Position numbers and translations under genes: made by a program. A DNA stretch of 64,000 nucleotides from NCBI GenBank assembly GCA_029964075.1, contig CM057142.1, positions 38,008,392 through 38,072,391 of the forward strand, written 5' to 3'. Origin of the DNA: Patiria pectinifera (taxonomy: Eukaryota; Echinodermata; Asteroidea; Valvatida; Asterinidae). Below the pieces are notes generated by a model. It was given only the letters and a program-made list of their open reading frames with translations. It made no database searches and was not told the DNA's origin. This document shows positions 23,149 through 34,660 of this stretch, piece after piece (the stretch's first letter is position 1; each line of letters begins with the position of its first letter).

Positions 23149-23407
23149 CATTGGCGCACCCAAGGGGGGCCTCGGGGGGCTTGAGCCCGCCCCCCCCCCC
23201 GAACAGGTTGTCGTTTTTTAAAATTTTGTTTTTAGTTTGCCTATTTTCGAGTATTATAATAGGGATGTAAGTCCGCCCTCCTCCCCTAAAGACCCCATTT
23301 TTCTGCTGCCACAAATTTTGGGCATTTTTTTTATAGTTTTTAACTTCTAAAAATTTGAAAAACAAAATGTGAGTCCTCCCCCCAGCCAAATTCTGGGTGC
23401 GCCACTA
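23149..23407. mobile_element. hAT-like MITE, TGGCGCACCCA family
   Basis: The 259-bp element has inverted ends CATTGGCGCACCCA and TGGGTGCGCCACTA. It is flanked by a perfect 8-bp duplication AGTACAAT at 23141-23148 and 23408-23415. Confidence 0.85.
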
Positions 23408-23415
23408 AGTACAAT

Positions 23416-24385
23416 TAGGTTCTTAAAACTTTGACCTCAGTCCACATTATTTATACAGTTATTTAAAAAGCTGTGTGGTGAAGGGGATGAATTGCATTAC
23501 GAATTTGGCATCTTATATTTTAGTAGGCTTTATGGCTGTAAAATGCCAAGAATTTGAGTTTCAAATATGGCTTTTATTTGTCATTGGGCAGCGTAATCAG
23601 AATAAAGTTACTGCATGAAACAAACTGTGCCACCTCTTACTTCAACGCACGTTTTCCCTCGTATTTTTATAAAGACTGTAAATACCAAATAAATTGGTTG
23701 AGAAAAATGACAAGTATTCTTTCAATTCATGCTTTATACTATTCAATGGCAAAACCGTTGGATTAATTGTGTAAAGTTTAACAAAAAAAATAAAAAAAAT
23801 AGGGAACATTTCATTACGATTTCAAATTTCGAAGAAACCAAAATAATTTCTTATGTTTACACCAAGGTTGAACTCTTAGTATTTAAATTACATAATATCA
23901 ATTTTTGGACTTTAAATTCACCTCTTACAGTTGTTCATTTTGGTGGGAAATTGACAATCATACATTAACCCCACACCACTTTGAGTTTTGAAGGGAAAAA
24001 ATCAAAATGTTTTTATCTTTTATTAAATTGTATGATAAACCCCTTCCCGTTATTATAATTTTTTTCGTACATTGTGAAAGAAAGTCAAATATAGTCAAAT
24101 ATTAATACAGTAGTATATGATAAAAACAAATGCTAACACAATACAGCATATATTACCTGCACGCTAAGCGACCCTATATATCACTTATACATTATTATTA
24201 TTATTATTATTATTATTACTTTTCAGCACGCATGCGCTCTGAGGCGGAAATGGCAATGAATTAGTAATTGTTTTGGGCACGTTCATTTTGGTCGTACAAG
24301 TAATATTCCGTTGGTCGTTTCACCTTTTTTTAAAGTGGGAATAGGCCCTACCCTGATTAGAATCGCTGAACAGTCGAAATGTACT
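23416..24385. other. Intergenic, AT-rich
   Basis: No gene is seen. A (TTA)n/(ATT)n microsatellite sits at about 24188-24218. Open frames at 23554-23968 are AT-driven and show no family motif. Confidence 0.4.
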
Positions 24386-24875
24386 TTCCCAACCTCGTCC
24401 CCAGGGTGTCGAGCAGTACGCGCCCACCACTACCTGCTCTTTCACCCTGGTATCGGATCATTTGCATGTCCAAAGTTTTTGGACACGTATGCAAATTAGG
24501 AATAGCCTGGTGCCTGCCTGTGCGTTACGTTAGCGTTTGTTTATGTACGCAGTGTCTGGTAAAAACAAAATCAATTCGTCGCGGCGTGAGTTAGTCAAAG
24601 TTTGACACGATTTTTTTTCAAAGTTTAAATGTTACAATTTCTCCAGCCAATATGCAGTATCACATTTCATATAAGTATGAGCAAATTGGAAAGGAAGGCT
24701 TATTTGGGAGAAGGTGCAGTGGACGTAATAACTAAAATGAACGTGAAAACACGAAGTGCATGTTGAAAATAACAACACGAAGTGCACGATATAAATCGGA
24801 AGAAAGTTTCCTATCCAGGGCTTACTAATGGAAGCGAGGTTGGAAATAAAGTAAGCGCTGAGGACGAGGTTGGTA
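24386..24875. mobile_element. Dispersed DNA-element-like repeat, copy 2
   Basis: Ends are inverted: CCAACCTCGTCCCCAG on the left and CTGAGGACGAGGTTGG on the right. The interior matches 16742-17192 in ordered blocks. The target duplication was not resolved. Confidence 0.6.
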
Positions 24876-25261
24876 TTGTCCGTGCTAATTCCGAGTTTTA
24901 ACCATAAAAAAGGCGAATTTTATTGTTCACCTGAGCACTTCAGCAGTTTCAGTCAGGTTGAATCTGAAGGGGGTATTAAGTAGCTCTCCTTTGATGTCTT
25001 AGGTCAACCCAAGTTATGTTCACGACTTAACGACATCGACTTTGTAATAATTATATGCTCAAAACATTTTCCTGGTTAAACGTGATTTACTGTGGCGTGA
25101 GCCATCCGCACAATCTACATGTGACCTGTTTGGTACTCCCTTTCATTGACCAATATACCCTGTGTTACGTCATGCCGACACGTACATTTCATGCTACTCT
25201 ACCCAAAAACGTCAGAAAATTATTGCAGTCGAGTATAATCGGTATTAATAACTCGTATATT

Positions 25262-27592
25262 TACTCTTCTATCTACAATTAAGCCTACAGTTTGAATTTT
25301 TTTTTTTTTAGAATTTTGACCAGGAAATTTGTCATGTTGACCCTGAGAAGTGTCGTTCTCTCCCCCCCCCCCAAAAAAATGTCAGGATTCCTGTCAAATC
25401 TGACGCAACCGTTTTAGAGGAATTGCCATCGGACAGAGTGAATTTTGACATGAATATAACTTTGGAATATTGATCATTAATTGTAGAACTAAGAGAATAT
25501 AAAACTAATATAAGCATCATAATATTTTGCCATTCTACGGTTACAACTTTTCATTTTTATCTTGGCAAGATTTTCGAAACAGATACGTTTTTTAAGAACA
25601 CGTTAGTTAATTAAGAGCTAATCTGCAAAGATTACTATAGCCAGGTATCTGTTGGCTAAAACAAAACTGAGATCAAGCCCAGAAGTATAGCAAACGAAGC
25701 GGAGAGCATCACTGCGCCGGAGGTATCCGCCTTCAACTGGGCGACGAGACGCACTGATCCACCACTTCCACCTACAATCTTCATAGGGAATGCGTACACC
25801 CAAGCTCCGGTATTTGGCAGTTTATCGAGATTTGCCACGTTCTCAACGCCGTAAATGTTTGCTCCCAATAAAATCTGATGGGTCATTAATTCAGCGTTCT
25901 GACCAATGTCGAGGGATGGTGCGTCTAATCCAAGGCCCGAAATCTTGCGATTTTCCAACAGCCACGTGGCTGCTTCTGGTGCAACTCCCGGGGAGTGAAC
26001 CAATGACTCCCCTTGCTCATTCAGAGCGGTGGCGTTATTCGACGTACCTTGGTAGGCAAGACGATCCGGGTAGAAAGCACCCCAACCGGTGTACACGAAG
26101 AGCAAAGAGTCGTCTGGAATCTTGCCGTGGACCTCCTCCCAGTCTTGCAGATCCCGGACTGTCATTCCGTAATCTCTGTCCAGTTTTGTCTTCTCAGTTA
26201 TGTCAATTCGCACGGCCGGACATGTGAATCGACTGAGTGGTATTTCGTCGATGTGCAGCTTGCCTTCGGAAACATGGATGGGGGCGTCCATGTGGGTGCC
26301 AACGTGTTCCGGTGAAAGAAAATTGTTGTACTCCACCCTTTTGAAATTTGAAAAAGAAATAGAAACGATTAAGTCATCTAACAGTTTACATCTGCGGAAC
26401 AACCCGTTTATAGGTGGACTGAACAAGCAATTGATCGTGTCCGATCTTGTTTACGATCGTGAGGACTGCAAGATAGCAATAGCAGAGAAATGTGAAACCC
26501 AAAAAAACATTCTTTCACATGTACCAGTACCTGCACGCTTGAAGAAGATAATTTCATCGTCAATTGGAAAGCTTTCATATAAACATTTCCCTGCTGGCTC
26601 CGTGTACTTGCTTTTGTGTACAAATACGTAAACCGAGTGCATGGAACGTAGACTGCTTCGGGTATTCGGTTTAAAATGTTGGGTTTTTTTTTCCAAGTGA
26701 AAGCGAGTGATTGTTAGGTCGTATAATTCTGGCCCCGGGTGTTTTGTTTCTCTGCTTTACCGACGAGCGCTACTTCAGTCTTGCCACTTTAAATGTGACA
26801 TCCATTCTTTTCAATGACTTTTACTATGGGACTATTAAAAAGACATTAAGGATCATTAGCTTTTCATGAATTTTGTTCGTTTCCAATAAAAACACCAATC
26901 AAAATCCAAAGAAGCATGTTCAAAACATAACCTCGTTTCAGTTCAGTTGACATTACAATTTTGACGTTGAAACACAATCTCTGTACATGTATAACTCTTT
27001 ATTTCCAAAAATCAGTCAAACATTGACCGATCGTTGGAAATCACCTACACTTCTTCATTTCTTCTAAATGACAACAGTCCAGATGGAACAATTTCACGGG
27101 GTATTTAATACCGGTACGATCTTCAAACCAAGCTTTTTGATAGTAATTCGTTAGGTTCCTTTAGTCATAAATGCAAACGATCCTATATGACTTTAACAAG
27201 AATTGCTTTGCTGATGAAGGAGCATCCTTGGATACTACAAACTTACCACGGTATAGCGTTCAAGGGCCCCCGATACTGTGACGTTAATTCGAAGAAACCC
27301 AACCCGGGATAGCTGAGGGAGTTGCCATCAAAGCCGAAAGACATGTCCAGAAGCTCCCCCTTCTTTAGGGCCAGGGCAGAGGTGGACATGAGCAACATGA
27401 CGACTACGGTGAACCGATCGGCCATTTTGGATTAACGTGTCTGATGAAGGGAATTAAATAAATGGCTACAATGATGATTCATATTCCAAATGAATTATGC
27501 CAAGGAGTTGATCTGCTATGCTTAACGAAAGACAGTCTTTGCCAAAATAGCCGAGCTGGACCCAAAGGTTTGACTGCTGATCAGTAGTTAGA
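25262..27592. repeat. Segmental duplication, copy 1 (contains cyclase E)
   Basis: Aligns in direct orientation with 38866-41441. The left edge is the shared TCTATCTACAATTAAGCC and the right edge is near TAGTTAGACCGTC. It includes the whole cyclase gene and its near 5' flank. The 38.9-kb copy carries an extra 358-bp element that is absent here. Confidence 0.85.
25656..27425 (-). CDS. Cyclase copy E: secreted, probably GPI-anchored cyclase-like hydrolase
   Basis: Exon 1 is 27425-27247 and exon 2 is 26337-25656, giving 286 aa. The donor is CCGTG|GTAAG. The acceptor is AAAAG|G, weaker than the CAG seen in all other copies. The signal peptide is about residues 1-20 (FTVVVMLLMSTSALALKKG). Exon 2 has metal motif HVGTHMDAPIH, then WEEVHGKIPDD, VYTGWGAFYPD, HQILLGANIYGVENVANLD and AFPMKIVGGSGGSVRLVA. 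The end KADTSGAVM followed by a hydrophobic tail ending LLGLISVLF fits a GPI signal. Exon 1 is identical in protein to copy F. The region upstream lacks the TATA box seen for F, because homology between the two ends before it. Confidence 0.86.
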
Positions 27593-27739
27593 CCGTCTTA
27601 AAGGGAATGTACAACAGTTGCTTTTGCTGCTATTTTCAGAAATAAATGGATTTGGAGGATTAGTATGTTATCTATAAATATAAGAGAGAGTTTAACTCGG
27701 CCTCCGAGACGATGTTTGCTCATGAAAGGATCCGAGACC

Positions 27740-28000
27740 CCGTTCCCACTTGATCCACCAATTGGGGGATCTGATCCACCTTTTGCCAAATTGCCGGATC
27801 AGATCCCCCAATTGGTGGATCAGATCCGGCAATTGTGTGTAGTGGGAACGCTAACCGTTATAAGGTGGATCAGGATCAGATCCACCTTTTCTGATCCACC
27901 TCTGGACCAGGATACAGATCCCCCAATTGGTGGATCAGATCCGGCAATTGCCGGATCACGATCAGATGGGAACGCAAAAGGTGGATCTGATCCGGCAATT
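27740..28000. repeat. Cluster of GGTGGATCAGATCC / CCGGCAATT inverted motifs
   Basis: GATCCACC, GGTGGATC, GATCCGGCAATTG and their inverses recur at least ten times in 260 bp, in both orientations, giving many alternative hairpins. Isolated copies recur at 28747 and 28820, and GTGGGAACGC accompanies them. These are subterminal repeats of the 27696-29717 element. Confidence 0.7.
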
Positions 28001-28864
28001 TGACCTGGTGAAATCCGCCCGGTGCACGAGTGGCGCGAAAATGTTGCGGTCTCATGAACGAAGAAACACGATTTCAGGCGTGTAGCTCATGTGAACATTT
28101 CCAGCGTATACAACATGCACAATAAACAACCACTGAACTACGGGCTAGCACCGCGCATGCAAAAGCGCACGTGGTATCCTAAAACTACACTAGGCCTTAT
28201 TTTTGTTGCGTGTTCGTCCATTACTAAACCTTTTTCATCCGTGAAATTTTACTTATTTTTCCATCCATAAATGACTCTGAGTCCGCACTCACCAAAAGAC
28301 TTCACTTTGGCACAGAATCATGGAAAAGCTTATGAGTATGCGATGAGAATAGTGCCGATAACGCGGTACGTACATAGGTGACAAATCTGAAGTATTGATT
28401 ATAGAAAATTGGAAAATGATGTCGTAGTACATCATGTGACCGTTTCTAACCAATGAGAAGCTTCAGAACCAGGGAATCCCTTATCGATGCATTGGTTTCT
28501 GCCGTGATGTCACACAATGAGCGGCTCTGTTGGATTTCACCTGTTAGTTTATGCATGCACGGATCCTCTACGGATCCGTGATTTATGTTGGTGAATTCGC
28601 GTAATTTTTGTCGGTAAATTCTGATAGTGCTGTTTGAAAACTGACCCATCCTGGCCTAGCATGCAACCATGCAACAATGGCACTCCACAGAGCGCGCGTA
28701 ATTCCGAACTCAGTGACCTTTCGGACTCAACATTTCCGTACGAAAAGGTGGATCAAGCATAAGTGGGAACGCGTCTTGCGGTTTCGTTGCGGTAAGATAA
28801 CGATCACACCAAAATGCCGGATCTTGATCCACCTTTTCCAATTCAAGTGGGAACGCGGTGCGAG

Positions 28865-30883
28865 ACCGCGGGCTCCCACGGCGCCAAAATCGCTCCACGT
28901 CCGTAGAAAAATGCGGAGGGTGTCTTCCGCCGGGTCGGACACTTCGGGTCGTCCTGATTTTCCCGTACGGACCGGCGATCCGTTTCGTCTATTTTTCGTG
29001 ACTGCATTTTGCGCAGGAATTTGCCGTCGTGTGCGCTTTCACGTTGACTGCCTGGCCGCCCACTGTGCTGGCTTTTTTGCGTGTCTAGACTGTGCGAGGT
29101 CAGCGGCTTCGACGTAGGGGTTCCGTTTGCGTGCTCTACTCGGCCGTTTTGCAAAAGCGTTCACCAGATTGTAGTATGGGGTGACCTTGGTAAAATATTT
29201 TTTCTCCATGGTGCGTGGCCACCAAGTGCCCCTATTGTTTCATATGCTTCGCTTGCCGCCCCTGCGCCGAGTGCAACGAAAAGTCTACACTGCGTAGTAT
29301 TTCCGGGCTATGCAAAACTGTCGATGGCAACGCGTACTGCAGCCTGCTCCACACCCTGGAAACGAGGTTGGGTCTACGGTGCTCGCTATTTGAAGCGCAA
29401 GCATGTGACGTCGCGTGATAGAGTGCTGTTGCTTCCTTAATGTGTTTACAGCTCCATGCTTCCACCACCAAGGCTGAGCGTTGTGAGTTCGCTGCCCGCC
29501 ACGTATAATTCAGTGTCGTGTTATAATTTCGGGGGCCTGTTTGGGGTCAACGAAGGATCGATGCATTGCTTCAAATATCGCGATCTTAAACGCAGTCACA
29601 AAAAAATCGACGGGAACAAGACAGTGTCCGACCCGGCGGAAGACACCCACATTTTTCCACGGACGTGAAGCCGCGGTCTCGGATCCTTTCAGGAGCAAAC
29701 ATTTCTCGGAGGCCGAGTAAAACTTGCTGTTATATAGATGGTTGAACCAACTTCAATAAAAGTTACCGACTTTTTCCTCGCAGACGGTCTCGCAAATTGT
29801 AAGAAGTTCAAGTTTACATTTGTTGAAGAGTCCAATACTGAAACTTAATTATGACCTTCCTCCATGATTCACCGTTTGTAATTTTATGGTAACACTCAAC
29901 ATTTTCATTTCAAATGTTCACGTTTTATTGCATTATGATTTAAACCAGCCTTCGCCTGTGTACTACAGTAACCTTTTCACTACGTTTTCCAAATGCGACT
30001 GCCTCACAAAAAGCCAATTTAACAGACCAACGGCAACATAATTTTACAGACAGTGGCCACGGTACATATGATGTGCGTAAATCAACGGGGGACAGGGGGA
30101 ACCCCCCCCCCCCCCACACACACACACACACATTTTGAGGCGGGGGCATTGTTTGGTCCCCCCCCCCCACACTTTTTCTTCCCCGAATAAAAATATTGTA
30201 GCCTACAATAATGATTCTATTGCTCAGAATATATGTAGCTGATTCAATTACTCCAAACTCAAAACTTTAAAAGATGATCTTTGGTTTTAGTGGTCAGAAA
30301 TTGCCTCAGATCACACCACAGAAATTGCTTTTCTTAACTGCATGTCTCCCAAACTATATCCTCCATTTACATTTAACTCCCCACATTTTCATCCCCAACA
30401 CTACGCCCTATCCGATCTATGATCGGGTAAATCAGCTTGTAGCAAATATTGTTAAAATGACTTGTTTTACATTTTGGGCTTGTAGATGCTGGGAAAAACC
30501 AAGAAAACCATTCACGTTCTTGTAGTCTGGTTCCCTGACCCCACTTAAGATGAAACGGAGAATTTATAGACTTTGGGGAATTGTAAGGTCAGAGAATCAG
30601 TCTAGCAGGCTCGTACCCCGTCACAGGTGTGTAATCAATTGCATAGAGTTTTTGCAGTTTTGCAGCAAAGAGTTTGCAAGCAGTTTTCGAGAAAAAAAAA
30701 CAGTTTTCTCCAACGCTGGTCGGCCGACAAGCTTTGGAAAAATCCTCATACATACAGTATGAGGCTGCAAGGAGGTCTTAAGTTGGTGTGATATTCTGAA
30801 GTGAATTTTACCGACAGAACCAGAACCAGAACATGTATCATATTTACACATATGCTACAAATTAAAGCGATACTGGGTCCTGG
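28865..30883. repeat. Tandem duplication unit 1 (about 2.02 kb)
   Basis: This repeats almost base for base as 30884-32897. It starts at GACCGCGGGCTC and ends in ACTGGGTCCTG. Differences are a few substitutions and changed C/CA run lengths near 30105-30130. It contains the right part of the inverted-repeat element and an adjoining 1.1 kb of non-coding sequence. Confidence 0.9.
29197..29418 (+). CDS. Cys-rich ORF of unknown function (element-encoded candidate)
   Basis: The frame reads a dense C-x2-C series (KCPYCFICFACRPCAECNEK) then about 45 residues to a stop. It has no ATG of its own (GTG or an upstream exon would be needed). Six Cys at three-residue spacing suggest metal binding, but I do not recognise the family. 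The same frame is intact in the tandem copy at 31216-31437. An overlapping frame is also open, so coding status is uncertain. Confidence 0.25.
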   Translation: MFSPWCVATKCPYCFICFACRPCAECNEKSTLRSISGLCKTVDGNAYCSLLHTLETRLGLRCSLFEAQACDVA

Positions 30884-32897
30884 ACCGCGGGCTCACACGG
30901 CGCCAAAATCGCTCCACGTCCGTAGAAAAATGCGGAGGGTGTCTTCCGCAGGGTCGGACACTTCGGGTCGTCCTGATTTTCCCGTACGGACCGGCGATCC
31001 GTTTCGTCTATTTTTCGTGACTGCATTTTGCGCAGGAATTTGCCGTCGTGTGCGCTTTCACGTTGACTGCCTGGCCGCCCACTGTGCTGGCTTTTTTGCG
31101 TGTCTAGACTGTGCGAGGTCAGCGGCTTCGACGTAGGGGTTCCGTTTGCGTGCTCTACTCGGCCGTTTTGCAAAAGCGTTCACCAGATTGTAGTATGGGG
31201 TGACCTTGGTAAAATATTTTTTCTCCATGGTGCGTGGCCACCAAGTGCCCCTATTGTTTCATATGCTTCGCTTGCCGCCCCTGCGCCGAGTGCAACGAAA
31301 AGTCTACACTGCGTAGTATTTCCGGGCTATGCAAAACTGTCGATGGCAACGCGTACTGCAGCCTGCTCCACACCCTGGAAACGAGGTTGGGTCTACGGTG
31401 CTCGCTATTTGAAGCGCAAGCATGTGACGTCGCGTGATAGAGTGCTGTTGCTTCCTTAATGTATTTACAGCTCCATGCTTCCACCACCAAGGCTGAGCGT
31501 TGTGAGTTCGCTGCCCGCCACGTATAATTCAGTGTCGTGTTATAATTTCGGGGGCCTGTTTGGGGTCAACGAAGGATCGATGCATTGCTTCAAATATCGC
31601 GATCTTAAACGCAGTCACAAAAAAATCGACGGGAACAAGACAGTGTCCGACCCGGCGGAAGACACCCACATTTTTCCACGGACGTGAAGCCGCGGTCTCG
31701 GATCCTTTCAGGAGCAAACATTTCTCGGAGGCCGAGTAAAACTTGCTGTTATATAGATGGTTGAACCAACTTCAATAAAAGTTACCGACTTTTTCCTCGC
31801 AGACGGTCTCGCAAATTGTAAGAAGTTCAAGTTTACATTTGTTGAAGAGTCCAATACTGAAACTTAATTATGACCTTCCTCCATGATTCACCGTTTGTAA
31901 TTTTATGGTAACACTCAACATTTTCATTTCAAATGTTCACGTTTTATTGCATTATGATTTAAACCAGCCTTCGCCTGTGTACTACAGTAACCTTTTCACT
32001 ACGTTTTCCAAATGCGACTGCCTCACAAAAAGCCAATTTAACAGACCAACGGCAACATAATTTTACAGACAGTGGCCACGGTACACATGATGTGCGTAAA
32101 TCGACGGGGGACAGGGGGAACCCCCCACACACACACACACACACACATTTTGAGGCGGGGGCATTGTTTGGTCCCCCCCCCCCACTTTTTCTTCCCCGAA
32201 TAAAAATATTGTAGCCTACAATAATGATTCTATTGCTCAGAATATATGTAGCTGATTCAATTACTCCAAACTCAAAACTTTAAAAGATGATCTTTGGTTT
32301 TAGTGGTCAGAAATTGCCTCAGATCACACCACAGAAATTGCTTTTCTTAACTGCATGTCTCCCCAACTATATCCTCCATTTACATTTAACTCCCCACATT
32401 TTCATCCCCAACACTACGCCCTATCCGATCTATGATCGGGTAAATCAGCTTGTAGCAAATATTGTTAAAATGACTTGTTTTACATTTTGGGCTTGTAGAT
32501 GCTGGGTTAAACCAAGAAAACCATTCACGTTCTTGTAGTCTGGTTCCCTGACCCCACTTAAGATGAAACGGAGAATTTATAGACTTTGGGGAATTGTAAG
32601 GTCAGAGAATCAGTCTAGCAGGCTCGTACCCCGTCACAGGTGTGTAATCAATTGCATAGAGTTTTTGCAGTTTTGCAGCAAAGAGTTTGCAAGCAGTTTT
32701 CGAGAAAAAAAAACAGTTTTCTCCAACGCTGGTCGGCCGACAAGCGTTGGAAAAATCCTCATACATACAGTATGAGGCTGCAAGAAGGTCTTAAGTTGGT
32801 GTGATATTCTGAAGTGAATTTTACCGACAGAACCAGAACCAGAACATGTATCATATTTACACATATGCTACAAATTAAAGCGATACTGGGTCCTGGA
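30884..32897. repeat. Tandem duplication unit 2 (about 2.01 kb)
   Basis: Second copy of 28865-30883 at an offset of about 2,019 bp. It holds the right-hand remnant of the element without its left end. Beyond 32760 the sequence continues as the segmental duplication shared with 43629 onward. Confidence 0.9.
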
Positions 32898-34660
32898 AAC
32901 AGCCCAACTATATAGGCTACAAAACGCGCTTTGAACAAGATGATGTTAATTGGAAATAACATTTAAAGTAGGATATAAACATCCACACAACTATCCTTTA
33001 AACACTGGTTTTTTGGTGTTATTCCTGTATTATGCTTGCGAGAACGAATTTCGGGGTCCACTTTTTGCGACCCCATAAATTCGAGCTGTTAATTTGATGC
33101 TTGTTGGGATTTCATTCGTAAATAGGGTGCAGTGAACTAATTCAAGTGAGAATTTCTACGCCGGGTGATTAGCATAAAAAGTGACCCCACAATTTTCTTT
33201 GGCTTTAAAAACGGTGGAATTGTGTACATATAGCCAAGGATCAACTCCCTGGTTTGTGGGCTTCCAACTGAGGGCAGGCTTGATAAAATTACGATTGAAA
33301 AATGGGTCCTATTTGCCTGTGAAAGTGGAAGGATGCCACTTGTAAAACGGCTACATGCAGACTTGGGAACTATCACTTTTTGGGAGGTGATTTTGTTTTG
33401 GTGTGAATATTTAAAAATGTAATCGGCTACCCAAAATTCAAAGGAATGAAAACATGAAGGACAAGACAATACTTTAATTTTTGTTTGAGAAACCCCAGTG
33501 ATGTTAGTTTGCATGTTATTTGGCCCAGAACTTTGTTAATTTTACACTGTTTTCAATATTGAATTGGTTCAGTGCACCCTAAAGTGTTCGCCTTTTGCGG
33601 ACGTTGAAGAAACCAACGCATTGGTGTTTGATGTGAAGCGGGATTTTTCGTCTTATGACATTCTTATTCTTTCAACCAGATGTTTGAAATATAGGCTAAG
33701 CTGTAAGCATATAGAGCAAGCTCTATGGGCTAAGTAAACAATCTAAAATATGAAATTTTCGGGGATTTCAGGACCTAGTGCACCTTTAACGTAGACTAGC
33801 CCCAACCATCCCTCATTGTCCATGAACAAAGTTTAAGCAAGTACTAGATATACCTCAATAGGCTTAAACACATACCTTGTAAGCACTTGACTTAGAAGAA
33901 CAACTGACCACTTTTCTATTTAAACGTGCCTCCCAAAATCCACCGTTGTCTGGATAATTATGAATGGTCATCAACACGAGATAACCACTTAGGAGGTGTT
34001 TGCGCAGTAACCACCAGAACCAGAACACTTCAGCACCGCAGCCTGTGAAGCCAAGTTGTTTCCCCGTACACGCAGTGGTCTGTAATGCTGACATGCTGAC
34101 CTAACGTGACCTCTAAAAGAGGCAATAATACATGGCCGATCAGTACGTTGGGTAGCAAGGTCAATGTTATGGGGGAAGTTAGATACAAAAAAAAAGGTGA
34201 AAAGGGCACTCGCCCACATGGACGTCGCCAGGATTTTTGTCTAGAGGTAGGCAAAACATATTTTTTTCCCCAAAAATTCTTGTATTTCTCAACAAATTCT
34301 CGATTTATCAGTTTTAGAGGGGGGCAGGGACATTATGCCCCCCCCCCCATTCATTAAATTTACACCACTATGACTTCGCGCCTCTTTTTCTTTTCTTTTT
34401 TTCTCTTATTTTTTTCTTCTTTTTTGAGGGTTCTTTTCCCTGGGGGGGGGGGGCAGCGCCCCCCTTTGCATCCCTTCCCTCGCGACGTCCATGCTCGCCC
34501 TTCATTGACAGGGTTTGTTCACCGGTCACTTGGCGTCCGTAAAATCAACATTTTTCTATGGGGGCACTGTTCAAACCGGACGATTATAGGTATAGCGTTT
34601 TTAGGGCCGCACGTTCACGCCAAATTCACAAACGTGTAATCGTAACGAAAGGACGCTGGT
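32757..34660. repeat. Segmental duplication shared with 43629-45217 and 47623-47700
   Basis: Ordered near-identical blocks include TACAGTATGAGGCTGC, GCGAGAACGAATTTCGGGG, CAAGGATCAACTCCCTGG and GAGATAACCACTTAGGAGG. No gene is recognisable within it. A hAT-like MITE (34217-34493) is present only in this copy. A foldback element is present only in the other copy. Confidence 0.85.
34217..34493. mobile_element. hAT-like MITE, CATGGACGTCGC family
   Basis: The ends are CATGGACGTCGCCAGG and CGCGACGTCCATG. The flanks are CTCGCCCA (34209-34216) and CTCGCCCT (34494-34501). The paralogous site at about 45108-45118 reads GCACTCGCCCATCATTG without the element, a natural empty site. Confidence 0.88.

Larger units (their letters stand above)
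27696..29717. mobile_element. 2.0-kb element with 45-bp terminal inverted repeats and TAA target duplication
   Basis: The left end runs CTCGGCCTCCGAG...GATGTTTGCTC...AAAGGATCCGAGACC and the right end is its inverse, ending CTCGGAGGCCGAG at 29717. TAA flanks both sides (27693-27695, 29718-29720), a Harbinger-type target. The left third is a cluster of GGTGGATC/GATCCACC and CCGGCAATT repeats. A further inverted pair (GTAGAAAAATGCGGAGGG... and ...CCCACATTTTTCCAC, both ending at GTCCGACCCGGCGGAAGACA) lies inside, at about 28885-28951 and 29623-29670. The right part from 28865 lies in a tandem duplication. Confidence 0.65.

Noticed and set aside
28677-29117. 146-residue plus-strand frame with Cys and Arg
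   Set aside because: It spans the edge of the tandem duplication and inverted repeats, overlaps other open frames and shows no domain. Only the C-x2-C frame was kept, at low confidence.
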